DNA of 64,000 bases from an uncultured Pelagibacteraceae bacterium (GTDB lineage Bacteria > Pseudomonadota > Alphaproteobacteria > Pelagibacterales > Pelagibacteraceae), in NCBI GenBank assembly GCA_902585365.1, contig CACIDF010000002.1, positions 1 to 64,000 of the forward strand, written 5' to 3'. Below the pieces are notes generated by a model that did no database searches, was not told where the DNA came from, and saw nothing but the letters and a program-made list of their open reading frames with translations. Below are positions 27,352-36,960 of this stretch, piece after piece. The number at the start of each line of letters is the position of its first letter. Within the stretch, counting starts at the first letter, position 1. Position numbers and translations under genes: made by a program.

Positions 27352-27409
27352 ATATTAAAAATATTTTGAAATTAGATGCTTTTTACAAATTAAGCAATAG
27401 ACTTTTTTA

Positions 27410-28852
27410 TTAAAAATTATCAAAATATTCTTTGTAGGGGGAAAATTTAGCGCTATCGTATTTAAAAATTTTTTTTCTTATTTGTATATTGCTTGCTGTA
27501 GTGCATATAAGATCTTTTCTTTCATAATATTTAAGGACATTTTCAGACCATTTTAGATTGCAAAAAGACATTAATTCTTTTGAAGTATTTTCCGGAAATT
27601 CGGTTAGTTTTTTCAATTCAACATTCAATATATTTTTACTATAAATATTTTCCAGTTTTTTTAATTTTGAATTATATATAGAAATATATTTTTTAATATC
27701 TTGAACATTATGGGACCACGGTAAGTTATTTAAACACTGCTGATAAATTGCAACAAGATTATGAAAACTATCTCTTTTACAGTTTATAATTTTAGCGTTA
27801 GGAAAAAGCTCTAATAAAATCTCAGAAAAGAAAAAGTTTGTCATTGTTCTATCTATAAACTTAAATTTTTCAGATTTTATTAAAAAATATTCCATATAAC
27901 TTTCAATAATATTTTTTCTCAAAAAACTTATATCCACTTCGAGAGAATCATCAGTCTCATATATTTTTTTGTTTAATTGAGAATTTTGTAAGGCTTTTTG
28001 TATAATAAAATTTTCACCAGCATTATAAATTTTTTCTTCTCCAGAGGTAATTATAGTCTCAACTAAAGTTGTTCCTGATCTTGGTATTCCAAGAATAAAT
28101 ATTGGTTCAAAGTTGCTAGATTTAAATTTATTTTTGTCAATATTATTAAAAATAATTTTTTTATTCATTTTTTTAGGAACTTTTTCCAACCAATAATCAA
28201 CAGCATTTTTATTAATTGGATTTGAGTCAAAAAAAATTTTATGCCCTTTAGATAATTCTTTTACCTCCATATTTATTTTATTTTTTTTTCTATAATATTT
28301 TGCGAGTACAAAGTGACCGTATGCAATATTTTTGTCATGTGAGTCTTTATTAAATTTTATTTCATTTTCAATTTTTATAATTGTTTCTTCTGTTACTGAA
28401 TTGTCGTCAAGTCTTAGTAAATTAAAATATGCTGCGTAATTTTTATTGTCAATTTCAATGACGTTAAGATAAAGACCTTTTGCAAGTTTTAACTCTCCCT
28501 TGTCTTCATAAAGTGATGCTAAATTAAAATATCCTGGAACAAAATTTTTGTCATAAAAAATTGTTTTTTTATAAAATTTCTCCGCAATATTATATTTTTT
28601 TTTAAGCCTATTTAAATCTCCCAAAGAATTTAGGGCAAATAAGTTCTCTTTATCAAAACTTAGAATTTGATTTAAAGTTAACTCTGCATTCTTAAAATCA
28701 TTTTTCTTTATGTGTATATTTGAAATTAATTTGTATGTGTTTAAATTTTTATTTTTAATTTTAATTAGGAAATCATACGAATTATCTAGCTTATTTTTCT
28801 TATAATGTTCTAAGCCTAAAGAATATAATTTATCGTCATTTATACTATTCAT
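27410..28852 (-). CDS. TPR-sulfotransferase family protein
   Basis: Residues about 1-190 are tetratricopeptide repeats (LYSLGLEHYKKNKLDNSYDFL, LNSLGDLNRLKKKYNIAEKFYKK). The C-terminal half is a sulfotransferase domain with the 5'-phosphosulfate-binding loop FILGIPRSGTTLVETI near residue 255 and the second motif FPNAKIINCKRDSFHNL with the 3'-phosphate-binding Arg. Such proteins are frequent in marine Alphaproteobacteria and probably move sulfate from PAPS onto carbohydrates or proteins. Together with the two GT41-like TPR proteins this hints at a surface-modification theme. Single gene, followed downstream by the tRNA. Confidence 0.9.
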   Translation of the reverse strand: MNSINDDKLYSLGLEHYKKNKLDNSYDFLIKIKNKNLNTYKLISNIHIKKNDFKNAELTLNQILSFDKENLFALNSLGDLNRLKKKYNIAEKFYKKTIFYDKNFVPGYFNLASLYEDKGELKLAKGLYLNVIEIDNKNYAAYFNLLRLDDNSVTEETIIKIENEIKFNKDSHDKNIAYGHFVLAKYYRKKNKINMEVKELSKGHKIFFDSNPINKNAVDYWLEKVPKKMNKKIIFNNIDKNKFKSSNFEPIFILGIPRSGTTLVETIITSGEEKIYNAGENFIIQKALQNSQLNKKIYETDDSLEVDISFLRKNIIESYMEYFLIKSEKFKFIDRTMTNFFFSEILLELFPNAKIINCKRDSFHNLVAIYQQCLNNLPWSHNVQDIKKYISIYNSKLKKLENIYSKNILNVELKKLTEFPENTSKELMSFCNLKWSENVLKYYERKDLICTTASNIQIRKKIFKYDSAKFSPYKEYFDNF

Positions 28853-28952
28853 GAATTAAGATATTTTTTTAATAATAAATAACCTTTTTTAATATAATAA
28901 TGCATCAATATGAACATAGATCTTTTAATAATAATTTGTTAAATTTTATTAC

Positions 28953-29597
28953 ATGAGTAAAATTAATGATTTACCTGATATAATCCCAATTTTTCCGCTT
29001 TCAAATTTTATTTTTTTTCCTAACACTTCCGCGCCTCTAAATATTTTTGAGCCAAGATACATTCAAATGATTGACCAAAGCATAAAATCAAATCGAATGA
29101 TCGGAATGATTCAGCCAAAAGGATTGTCAAATCCACAAAAAAATGAGCTCTTTAAAGTTGGAAGCTTAGGAAAAATATCTAGCTTTAATGAAACAGATGA
29201 TGGAAGATATGTAATAATACTTAATGGAATATCTAGATTCAACATAGTCGATGAAGTAGATAATGGAAAACCTTTTAGAGAATTTCAAATAAATTACAAA
29301 GGATTTGAAAACGATTTAAAAATTGACGAAACAGATATAAATTTTTCCGATCTAAATCTTATCTTTAATGATCTTAAAAAAATTTTTGAAAAACAAGGTT
29401 ATGTAATAAATTGGAACGAGCTTGAAAAACAAAATTTGGATCAGACCATAAATACTCTTTCAATGGCCTCTCCATTTTCGAAAGAGGAAAAGCAAATGCT
29501 TTTGGAAGCCAAAAGTTTGGAGTTAAGGAAAAAAAAATTAGAACAGATAATTAAACTTTATTCTTCAGATAATTTCAGCAACAAGACTATACAATAA
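28953..29597 (+). CDS. Stand-alone Lon N-terminal (LON substrate-binding) domain protein
   Basis: 214 residues comprising only the PUA-like substrate-binding domain of Lon, without ATPase or protease parts. Characteristic segments are IPIFPLSNFIFFPNTSAPLNIFEPRYIQM and GRYVIILNGISRFNI, then a helical C-terminal half with LSMASPFSKEEKQMLLEA. Such LON-domain proteins are widespread in Alphaproteobacteria, often annotated peptidase S16; function is unproven. Convergent with the UbiH-like gene, the two stop codons abutting with no spare base. Confidence 0.92.
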   Translation: MSKINDLPDIIPIFPLSNFIFFPNTSAPLNIFEPRYIQMIDQSIKSNRMIGMIQPKGLSNPQKNELFKVGSLGKISSFNETDDGRYVIILNGISRFNIVDEVDNGKPFREFQINYKGFENDLKIDETDINFSDLNLIFNDLKKIFEKQGYVINWNELEKQNLDQTINTLSMASPFSKEEKQMLLEAKSLELRKKKLEQIIKLYSSDNFSNKTIQ

Positions 29598-30692
29598 TTA
29601 GATAATAAGTCCTTTATTGGCAAAATTTTCTATTTTCTTTTTAATATACAAATTTTTGTTCATAAGTTTAAAAAGATTATCAATGGATTTCATATTATAT
29701 TTGTTATTAAATTTAAAAAATTCATGCACAAAATCTACCCCCATTGCAAAAATAAAATTTGAGTTTTTTCTGTTAATCTCAAATTTATCTAGAATAGTAT
29801 CTAAATTTATTCCAAGATCTAAATTCTTTTGAATTAACTTAGATAAAATTTTAGTATCTCTAAGGGTCATATTGAATCCTTGGCCAGCAAGAGGATGAAT
29901 TTTATGCAGGGCGTCACCAAATGATAGAATGTTTCTATAAAAATAATTTCGTGAGAGAGATAAATTTATCGGGAATTTTTGTAATTCACTAATTTTTTTA
30001 ATATTATATAAACGGTTGTAATGTTTAATCAATTTTACAATTTTAGCATTGTCTTTTATTAAATCTCTATTAAATACAGAGAACACAATTGAAGTTTTAG
30101 TGTTTGACATGGGTAAAAAAGCCAAAGGCCCAACACCAGTAAAATATTGTTCTGCAGTATTATTTTTTACATAGTCATGATTAATCATAGCAGTAAATGC
30201 CATACTGTTGTAATCTTTTTTAATATGTTTACTAAAATATTTTTTAAATAAAAAATTATTCGTATCACTAATAATAATAATTTCATAATTTTTTTTAAGT
30301 AGATTCAAAAAGGATTTTTGATCATTTTTTTTCTTAATTTTAATTAGTTTTTTTTTTTTAATTGCGGTTTCCAACGATTTAAAAAAATTATTATAAGAAA
30401 CCATAAAAAAACTATTTTTTTTAGATCCAAAATTTAAAAAACTTTTAGAGTTTTCACCTTTGTATAAATTAATGTTTTTTATGCTCCAACAATTTTTTTT
30501 TAATAAAATATTATGGCTTTCTAAAAATTCTATGCTGTCATTAGATAATCCAATCGTTCTAGAAATTGTATTAGACCTCTTCACAGATATATTATTATTG
30601 GAGTAATACAAATCTACATTAATACCTTTATTAATTAAAATTTTTGATAATACCAATGTTGTTAAATTTTTTCCTATTAAGCAAATAGTCAT
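29598..30692 (-). CDS. UbiH/UbiF/COQ6-type FAD-dependent hydroxylase
   Basis: Flavin monooxygenase probably acting in ubiquinone ring hydroxylation. The C-terminal FAD motif is strong: ILSFGDALHKIHPLAGQGFNMTLRD near residue 265, the signature of the UbiH family. PLAFLPMSN near 190 also fits. The N-terminal dinucleotide motif is degenerate (CLIGKNLTTLVLSKIL, with only the first Gly of GxGxxG kept), and the sequence is unusually rich in Lys and Asn. 364 residues, slightly short for the family. Which ring position it hydroxylates cannot be told. Confidence 0.87.
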   Translation of the reverse strand: MTICLIGKNLTTLVLSKILINKGINVDLYYSNNNISVKRSNTISRTIGLSNDSIEFLESHNILLKKNCWSIKNINLYKGENSKSFLNFGSKKNSFFMVSYNNFFKSLETAIKKKKLIKIKKKNDQKSFLNLLKKNYEIIIISDTNNFLFKKYFSKHIKKDYNSMAFTAMINHDYVKNNTAEQYFTGVGPLAFLPMSNTKTSIVFSVFNRDLIKDNAKIVKLIKHYNRLYNIKKISELQKFPINLSLSRNYFYRNILSFGDALHKIHPLAGQGFNMTLRDTKILSKLIQKNLDLGINLDTILDKFEINRKNSNFIFAMGVDFVHEFFKFNNKYNMKSIDNLFKLMNKNLYIKKKIENFANKGLII

Positions 30693-30750
30693 TTTTTTTT
30701 AATTTTAACAATAAATATTAAATGATACAAAGTGATAAATTTGATTCTTT

Positions 30751-32820
30751 ATGAATATTAAAAATAGTATTGAAAAAGTTAAGGATTTCGCGCTAAAAAG
30801 ATTAATTGAACTTAGTGGAATTTTAATACTAATAGTCTCAGTTCTTTTATTAATAGCCTTAATTAGTTATAATCCTAATGATCCAAATTTTATTTACCCA
30901 GAAAATCAAGAGATAAATAATATTTTAGGCATAAATGGAAGTATTGCGGCTGATTTTTTATTTCAGTCGATTGGTCTAGTATCTTATTTTTTACCAATAA
31001 CTTTAATATTTCTATCAGTAACTATAATTTACCAAAAAAATTTAACACATATTTTTAGTAGTTTATTTTACATAGTTTGTTATTCGATTATTGGAACTAT
31101 TTTTCTAACGCAATTTTATACAGATGCTTTTTTTCTAATAATAAATGGAAATGGAGGTTTTGTTGGAAACTATTTCTACAATAAAATATTTTTTAAAATT
31201 GCAAATTTTAACACTGAATTATCCTATTATTTGCAATTATTGCTATTCATTTTATTATTTCTTATAAGTATTAATTTTAAATTAATTTGGTTATCTTTTT
31301 TCAAAAAAATTTTTAAAAGCAAAAAAACAATTGGTCAGGAACAAAATCAAAAAATCGAAAAAGAAGTTTTGGTTGATAACGATAATATTCAAGAAACGTT
31401 CTCTTTTGAGGTAAAAAGTGAAATAAAAGATAATCATAAAAAGATATTTAGTTTACCAAAACTTGAATTACTGGAACAACCAAAAATTAAAAATAAAAAA
31501 AATAATTTAAGAAGTGACATAAATGAGGATTTTCTTGAAAAGATACTTTTAGATTTTGGTGTAGAAGGAAAAATTAAAAAAATTAGCTCAGGACCGGTTG
31601 TGACATTAAATGAATTTGAGCCTGCAGCTGGTGTTAAAGTTTCTAAAATTGTGAATTTATCTGATGATATAGCTAGAAATACAAGTTCGGAGTCTGCAAG
31701 AATTTCGGTTATCCCAGGCTCAAGTTCTATTGGTATCGAATTACCAAATTTACAGAGGGATAACGTGTTATTAAGAGAAATTTTGAGCAGTTCAAAGTTT
31801 AACAACAAAGATTTAATTTTACCTATAGCACTCGGAAAAAGTATTTCCGGCCAACCTATAGTCAGTGACTTATCAGCAATGCCTCACTTGCTAATAGCGG
31901 GCACAACAGGCTCAGGTAAATCAGTATGTATAAATACTATTCTTCTATCTCTTTTGTACAGACATAAACCAGATTTATGTAAATTTATATTGATCGACCC
32001 AAAAATGCTTGAGCTTTCAACTTATGAAGGGATTCCACACCTTTTATGTCCAGTAATCACTGAAGCTAAAAAAGCTGCAACGGTTTTGGGTTGGGTAGTT
32101 AAAGAAATGGAAAATAGGTACAAATTAATGACAAAGGTTGGTGTAAGAAATATTGGTGGATATAATTCTAAACATAAATTTCCTATGCCATATATTGTTG
32201 TCATAGTTGATGAAATGTCGGATTTAATGTTGGTCGCAGGTAAAGAGATTGAAAGTTACATTCAAAAACTATCACAAATGGCTAGAGCAGCAGGGATACA
32301 TATAATAATGGCTACTCAGAGACCAAGTGTTGATGTTATAACAGGAACCATTAAAGCAAATTTTCCAACAAGAGTATCTTTTCAAGTTTCCTCAAAGATA
32401 GATAGTAGAACTATACTAGGTGAACAAGGTGCAGAACAACTTTTAGGTAAAGGCGACATGTTATATATGTCCTCTGCAAACCGAATAACTAGAATTCACG
32501 CTCCTTTTGTGTCTGAAAATGAAATTGAAAATATTAATAATTTTTTGAGATCTCAGGGTGAACCAGAATATGTCGATGAAATATTAAATCTATCTGATAA
32601 AGATGAAAAAAATTTGTCCGATGGCGAAAACAGTGATCAATTAGATGAACTATATGAAACTGCATTGAATATTGTAAAGTCCGAGGGAAAAGCCTCAACA
32701 TCATTTCTACAACGAAAACTGCAAATTGGTTACAACAGAGCAGCTAGAATAATTGATGTAATGGAGGAAAAGGGAGTAGTAAGCAAGGCAAATCATGTCG
32801 GCAAAAGAGAAGTTCTTTAA
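30751..32820 (+). CDS. ftsK: DNA translocase FtsK
   Basis: Septum-anchored ATPase that pumps chromosome ends during division. Residues 1-185 hold about four membrane spans; a short linker follows, and the motor domain starts near residue 250. Walker A is IAGTTGSGKSVCINT near residue 387, Walker B IVVIVDEMSDLML near 485, and the C-terminal gamma winged helix reads SFLQRKLQIGYNRAARIIDVMEEKGVVS. At 689 residues the linker is much shorter than in E. coli, as usual in small genomes. Overlaps lolA by one base. Confidence 0.96.
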   Translation: MNIKNSIEKVKDFALKRLIELSGILILIVSVLLLIALISYNPNDPNFIYPENQEINNILGINGSIAADFLFQSIGLVSYFLPITLIFLSVTIIYQKNLTHIFSSLFYIVCYSIIGTIFLTQFYTDAFFLIINGNGGFVGNYFYNKIFFKIANFNTELSYYLQLLLFILLFLISINFKLIWLSFFKKIFKSKKTIGQEQNQKIEKEVLVDNDNIQETFSFEVKSEIKDNHKKIFSLPKLELLEQPKIKNKKNNLRSDINEDFLEKILLDFGVEGKIKKISSGPVVTLNEFEPAAGVKVSKIVNLSDDIARNTSSESARISVIPGSSSIGIELPNLQRDNVLLREILSSSKFNNKDLILPIALGKSISGQPIVSDLSAMPHLLIAGTTGSGKSVCINTILLSLLYRHKPDLCKFILIDPKMLELSTYEGIPHLLCPVITEAKKAATVLGWVVKEMENRYKLMTKVGVRNIGGYNSKHKFPMPYIVVIVDEMSDLMLVAGKEIESYIQKLSQMARAAGIHIIMATQRPSVDVITGTIKANFPTRVSFQVSSKIDSRTILGEQGAEQLLGKGDMLYMSSANRITRIHAPFVSENEIENINNFLRSQGEPEYVDEILNLSDKDEKNLSDGENSDQLDELYETALNIVKSEGKASTSFLQRKLQIGYNRAARIIDVMEEKGVVSKANHVGKREVL

Positions 32821-33371
32821 TGAGACTCGTTCTAATATCTTTTTTACTTTTATTTTTAATAATCTCTAAAGCAAATTCAGATATAACAAAAGAAGTAGTC
32901 AAAACTTTAGAAAAATCAAATAATTATACTTTCAAATTTATTCAAAAAATTAATAAGAAAAAAGAAACTGGAAATTGTATTTTAGTATTTAATAGAAAAA
33001 TAAATTGTAGATACGATAATTCTAATAAAATTCTTATTTCTGATGGAAAAAATCTAATAATCAAAAATAATAATTCGAATATCTCAAACTTTTATAAATT
33101 AAAAAATACATCGTTTTATAGAGTCTTAGATAAAAAATTTTTAATTGACCAACTTAAAGTTAAAAATGTTAATACAGAAAATGATAATTTATTTATTGAT
33201 TTAAATTATCAAAATTTAGATATAAAAGTTTTTTTTGATAGGGAAAAACTATACCTTAAAGGTTGGAAAACTACGGATATTTATAATAATTCTGTATCTA
33301 CTGAAATATACATTCAAGAAGTAAATAAAATTATTTCTGAAAATTTATTCAATATAAGTAAATATAATTAG
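32820..33371 (+). CDS. lolA: Outer-membrane lipoprotein carrier protein
   Basis: Periplasmic chaperone moving lipoproteins from LolCDE to the outer membrane. Signal peptide residues 1-20 (ending KANS). Then the LolA-type start YTFKFIQKINKKKETGNCILVFNRKINCRYD, followed by SDGKNLIIKNNN and a beta-rich remainder. The sequence is divergent but order ftsK-lolA is conserved in Alphaproteobacteria and supports the call. 183 residues. Overlaps ftsK by one base and the convergent acetyltransferase gene by four. Confidence 0.85.
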   Translation: MRLVLISFLLLFLIISKANSDITKEVVKTLEKSNNYTFKFIQKINKKKETGNCILVFNRKINCRYDNSNKILISDGKNLIIKNNNSNISNFYKLKNTSFYRVLDKKFLIDQLKVKNVNTENDNLFIDLNYQNLDIKVFFDREKLYLKGWKTTDIYNNSVSTEIYIQEVNKIISENLFNISKYN

Positions 33372-33877
33372 CTATCTAGTATATTGATATTTTCTTTTTT
33401 AAATACAGTCATCCCTCTTGCTATATAATTTTTTAAAGCATTAGGATGGTCCAAAGTACATGTGTGAAGCCAAACTCTTTTAATGTTTTTTTCAAAAGAC
33501 TTTTTTATTGCCACACTAAGAGCATAGCCACCAATTCCTTTTCCAATATATTCCTCAAGCAAACCAAAATAAGAAATTTCAGTTTCTTTTAACTCTGGAT
33601 TATATAATAATTCAAAGAAACCCGCTAATTCCTTAGATTCACTAATAATATAAGTCTCCAGGTTTTTATTTGAAATATAATTCATCCATTTTCCATCTGA
33701 CCAGCTTAGTCTATCTATCCATCTGTGTTTTTTCCCAACTTGTTTATAAAAAAATTTATTTAATTGAAAATCAGGTTTAATTTTTTTTACTAGATATTTT
33801 TTATCATTTATTGAATTGGTTTTAAGATTTTTTAAGTCTTTTAGTTCTAGAAAATTTCTTTGAACAGGAATCATCAT
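33368..33877 (-). CDS. GNAT family acetyltransferase
   Basis: 169 residues with the GCN5-related fold: a beta-rich N-terminal part (LAGFFELLYNPELKETEISYFGLL), the acetyl-CoA pyrophosphate loop EYIGKGIGGYALS near residue 112, and a late VWLHTCTLDHPNALKNYIARGM that resembles the fourth motif. The substrate is unknown. It is the last gene of the his-HIT run and overlaps the HIT gene by 4 bases. Confidence 0.9.
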   Translation of the reverse strand: MMIPVQRNFLELKDLKNLKTNSINDKKYLVKKIKPDFQLNKFFYKQVGKKHRWIDRLSWSDGKWMNYISNKNLETYIISESKELAGFFELLYNPELKETEISYFGLLEEYIGKGIGGYALSVAIKKSFEKNIKRVWLHTCTLDHPNALKNYIARGMTVFKKENINILDS

Positions 33878-34239
33878 TCGACCATTTTACCAACTTTTTC
33901 ACCACCAAAAAGATGAAAATGTAAGTGAGGTACTTCTTGTCCACCGTTTTCACTTATATTTGCCAAAGCTCGATAACCTTTTCCCGTATCAGATGAAATT
34001 TGCAATTTTTTTGCAACTAAATTTATTCCTTTTATTAATCCTGAAAACTCTTTTTCTGAAGCTTTAGATGCAAAATCATCTAAATTAATATATTTGCCTT
34101 TTGGTATTACTAATGCGTGAATTTTTTTTTGAGGATTAATGTCGTAAAAAGATAAAACATATTCATCCTCATAAATTTTTTTACAGGGTATTTCACCTCT
34201 TAAAATTTTTGCAAATATATTATTATCGTCGTAAATCAT
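33874..34239 (-). CDS. HIT family nucleotide-binding protein (HinT-like)
   Basis: Histidine-triad nucleotide hydrolase of 121 residues. Seen are the opening NIFAKILRGEIPCKKIYEDE, the central HALVIPKGKYINLDDF, and the histidine triad PHLHFHLFGG near residue 105. HinT-type proteins cleave AMP linked to amines. In Alphaproteobacteria this gene often follows hisE, as here with one short gene between. Overlaps both neighbours by 4 bases. Confidence 0.95.
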   Translation of the reverse strand: MIYDDNNIFAKILRGEIPCKKIYEDEYVLSFYDINPQKKIHALVIPKGKYINLDDFASKASEKEFSGLIKGINLVAKKLQISSDTGKGYRALANISENGGQEVPHLHFHLFGGEKVGKMVE

Positions 34240-34580
34240 TCTAATATTTCAAGTTCGTTAATAATACTTACGATTTTCTTACCAACCAATACTGCCTCAA
34301 CTCTGGCACACTCATAATAAGCAAACGAAGTTTCCTCTGCGATTTGCTTCATTTCTAAACATTTAGATTTATTTTTAGTGTACAAATGTTCTTTTAATTG
34401 CGGTGGGTCTCCTAGATACATCATCAAGCCTATAACCTCACCTTCTCTTTCAACTCCTGCGCTTTCTTCAAGTATAGCTACTCTATCTCCTACGCCGATC
34501 TCGAATTCTGTAAATGCAACATATCCTTTATAAATAACAAATCCTAAAATAGTAAGGAATATAATTTTTGTTATTCTCAT
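34236..34580 (-). CDS. Small membrane-anchored protein of unknown function
   Basis: Not recognised. 114 residues with a hydrophobic N-terminus (about 4-21, TKIIFLTILGFVIYKGYVAF) that could be an anchor or uncleaved signal, then a soluble part with GVGDRVAILEESAGVEREGEVIGL and two Cys (KCLEMK, YYECAR) that could pair. Placed between hisE (5-base gap) and the HIT gene (4-base overlap), so very likely co-translated with them. The GDRV-AILEE-GEVIGL stretch has an SH3-like beta-barrel feel, but this is only an impression. Confidence 0.65.
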   Translation of the reverse strand: MRITKIIFLTILGFVIYKGYVAFTEFEIGVGDRVAILEESAGVEREGEVIGLMMYLGDPPQLKEHLYTKNKSKCLEMKQIAEETSFAYYECARVEAVLVGKKIVSIINELEILE

Positions 34581-34585
34581 AGTTA

Positions 34586-34858
34586 CTATTTCTTTCTACT
34601 TTTTAGTTCAGACATTATGTCTTCAATTTTGATATCATTAGATTCTAAATATATGATTAAATGGTACAAAACATCTGCAGCCTCGTGAATTTTATTACTA
34701 TTTTTGTCTACAGATTCAATAAGTTCATTGATTTCTTCTAAAACTTTTTCTTTACTTAAATTTTTATCTTTTAATAATTTATTTGTATATGAATCTTTAA
34801 TTGGATTTTTTTTTCTTGTTCTTGCAAGATTAATAAGGTCCTCTAAGACATTAAGCAT
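34586..34858 (-). CDS. hisE: Phosphoribosyl-ATP pyrophosphohydrolase
   Basis: Second step of histidine synthesis, removing pyrophosphate from PR-ATP. Ninety residues, all-alpha MazG-like fold with the Glu/Asp-rich metal site: SKEKVLEEINELIESVDKN and HEAADVLYHLIIYL. Free-standing, not fused to hisI, which is not in the window. Lies 1 base after hisF in the order hisB-hisH-hisA-hisF-hisE. Confidence 0.95.
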   Translation of the reverse strand: MLNVLEDLINLARTRKKNPIKDSYTNKLLKDKNLSKEKVLEEINELIESVDKNSNKIHEAADVLYHLIIYLESNDIKIEDIMSELKSRKK

Positions 34859-34859
34859 T

Positions 34860-35615
34860 CTAAATTCTAACAGGAATCCCTTTTGAATCCAAATATTCCT
34901 TTGCTTCTTTTATTGAGTGTTTTCCATAATGAAATATTGACGCCGCAAGAACAGCACTTGCTCCTCCCAATTTAATCCCCTCTAACAAATGATTAAGATT
35001 GCCAACTCCGCCAGATGCAATTACTGGTATATTTACCTTGGATGATATTTTAGACATTAATTTAATATCATAACCAACCTGAGTCCCATCTCTGTCCATA
35101 GAGGTAACAAGTAATTCTCCAGCCCCGCACTCTTCCATTTTCTTTGCGTATTCAATAGCATCTATGCCTGTGCTATTTCTTCCACCATGGGTGAATATTT
35201 CCCATTTTTTTCCATTTTGTTTAGCATCTATTGCAACTACAATACATTGTGATCCAAATTTTTTTGAACTATCGGCAACTACTTTCGAATTTTGAACTGC
35301 CGCAGTATTAATCGAAACTTTATCAGCACCACAATTAAGTAACTTATTGATATCTTCTATACTCCTTATTCCGCCACCAACAGTTAAAGGAACAAAACAT
35401 TTTTTCGAAGTTTTTTCTACTACTTCGTAGATTGTGTCTCTATTTTCGTTTGAAGCAGTAATATCTAAAAAGCAAATTTCATCTGCCCCACCATCACTAT
35501 AGATTTTTGCTTGCTCGACTGGATCGCCTGCATCCTTTAAGTCGACGAAGTTAATACCTTTTACAACACGTCCATTCTTTACATCTAAACAAGGTATAAT
35601 TCGATTTTTAAGCAT
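34860..35615 (-). CDS. hisF: Imidazole glycerol phosphate synthase, cyclase subunit
   Basis: TIM-barrel subunit that joins PRFAR with ammonia supplied by HisH to give IGP and AICAR. The catalytic Asp is in [14 protein letters not shown] near residue 11 and the second in [14 protein letters not shown] near 130. Other blocks are [21 protein letters not shown] and [14 protein letters not shown]. 251 residues. Overlaps hisA by 8 bases and is 1 base from hisE. Confidence 0.98.
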   Translation of the reverse strand: MLKNRIIPCLDVKNGRVVKGINFVDLKDAGDPVEQAKIYSDGGADEICFLDITASNENRDTIYEVVEKTSKKCFVPLTVGGGIRSIEDINKLLNCGADKVSINTAAVQNSKVVADSSKKFGSQCIVVAIDAKQNGKKWEIFTHGGRNSTGIDAIEYAKKMEECGAGELLVTSMDRDGTQVGYDIKLMSKISSKVNIPVIASGGVGNLNHLLEGIKLGGASAVLAASIFHYGKHSIKEAKEYLDSKGIPVRI

Positions 35616-36324
35616 CCTCTTTAACTAACTCCTCCAGTTTAATATCACCATCATAAATAGCTTTGCCAACTATTATACCCTCAATATTCTCCATGTTCCT
35701 TGCTTTTATGACATCATTAATTGATGAAACTCCGCCCGATATTATAACTGGGCAATTAGAAATACTTGCAACTTTTGATGTTTCATCAAAATTTGGGCTT
35801 TCTTTAGTTCCATCTCTATTAATGTCTGTAAAAATTAATCTACTCACACCATAATTATTTACTTCTTTTAGAAAGTCTAAAGTAGAATTATTTGAGCTTT
35901 CTCTCCATCCAGACACTGAAAGTTTTCCATCCTTTGAGTCTAAACCAAGAGCGATCTTTCCAGGAAATTTTTCACACGTTTCTTTTAAAAATTTTTTATC
36001 TTTAATTGCAGCACTTCCCAAAATCACTTTATCTACACCAGCATCAATATATTTTTTAATACTATCAAAATTTCTAATACCCCCTCCTATCTCTACCTTA
36101 AGATTAGATTTTTTTACTATTTCTTGAACAATATCAATATTAACTGTTTCTCCAGTTAAAGCTCCATCTAAATCAACAATGTGTAGATTTTTAAATCCAT
36201 GAATTTTATAGCTGTTAGCTTGGTCTATAGGAGAATTTTTATACTCTGTTTTATTATCAAAATCGCCTTTAACTAATCGTACACATTTTTTATCTTTTAT
36301 ATCAATTGCTGGAAATATTTTCAT
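35608..36324 (-). CDS. hisA: ProFAR isomerase
   Basis: Amadori isomerase converting ProFAR to PRFAR. TIM-barrel paralogue of HisF with [21 protein letters not shown] (first catalytic Asp), [23 protein letters not shown], the second Asp in [15 protein letters not shown], and [14 protein letters not shown]. 238 residues. Zero bases separate it from hisH and 8 overlap hisF, in keeping with one translationally coupled operon. Confidence 0.98.
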   Translation of the reverse strand: MKIFPAIDIKDKKCVRLVKGDFDNKTEYKNSPIDQANSYKIHGFKNLHIVDLDGALTGETVNIDIVQEIVKKSNLKVEIGGGIRNFDSIKKYIDAGVDKVILGSAAIKDKKFLKETCEKFPGKIALGLDSKDGKLSVSGWRESSNNSTLDFLKEVNNYGVSRLIFTDINRDGTKESPNFDETSKVASISNCPVIISGGVSSINDVIKARNMENIEGIIVGKAIYDGDIKLEELVKEDA

Positions 36325-36954
36325 TTATAAATTTATAAAATTATTAATAATTTTTAATCCTGTTTTATCACTTTTTTCTGGGTGAAATTGAGTTCCAAAA
36401 ATGTTTTCTTTTTCTACAACGCAGACATGGTTCGAAGAATAATTGGTTGTTGCTAAAATAACATTTTTATCATCCGGTATGAATTCATAACTATGTACAA
36501 AATACATATGAGAGTTATCCTCTATATCTTTAAAAATTTTACTTTCCTTTACAATATTAATTTCATTCCAACCTATATGAGGTAATTTGTATTCTCCATT
36601 TTGATTGTTTATTTTTGTAACTTTTCCAGGTATCCAGCCTAATCCTTTTGTTTCTATTTCTTCATATCCAACATCTGCGAACATTTGTAAACCAACACAA
36701 ATTCCAAGTAGAGGTTTTTTAATGTTTATTGCAAAATTATCTAAAGTTTCAACTAGTCCATTAATTGTATTTAAAGCATCGATGCAACTCTTGAAGGAGC
36801 CTTGACCTGGTAAGACAACCTTATCGCTGGATTTTATTTTGTTAAGATCAGAAGTAACTTCAATTCTAACTTTTTTATTTTGTGCTACCTCTTTAAATGA
36901 GTTTATAACAGAACTTATGTTCCCTGATTTGTAATCAACAATTGATACGTTCAT
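36325..36954 (-). CDS. hisH: Imidazole glycerol phosphate synthase, glutamine amidotransferase subunit
   Basis: Class I glutaminase that feeds ammonia to HisF. Catalytic Cys in PLLGICVGLQMFADVG near residue 87, and the His-x-Glu pair in GTQFHPEKSDKTG near residue 193. VVLPGQGSFKSCIDAL is the oxyanion-strand region. 209 residues, normal. Six bases downstream of hisB. Confidence 0.98.
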   Translation of the reverse strand: MNVSIVDYKSGNISSVINSFKEVAQNKKVRIEVTSDLNKIKSSDKVVLPGQGSFKSCIDALNTINGLVETLDNFAINIKKPLLGICVGLQMFADVGYEEIETKGLGWIPGKVTKINNQNGEYKLPHIGWNEINIVKESKIFKDIEDNSHMYFVHSYEFIPDDKNVILATTNYSSNHVCVVEKENIFGTQFHPEKSDKTGLKIINNFINL

Positions 36955-36960
36955 TAATTC

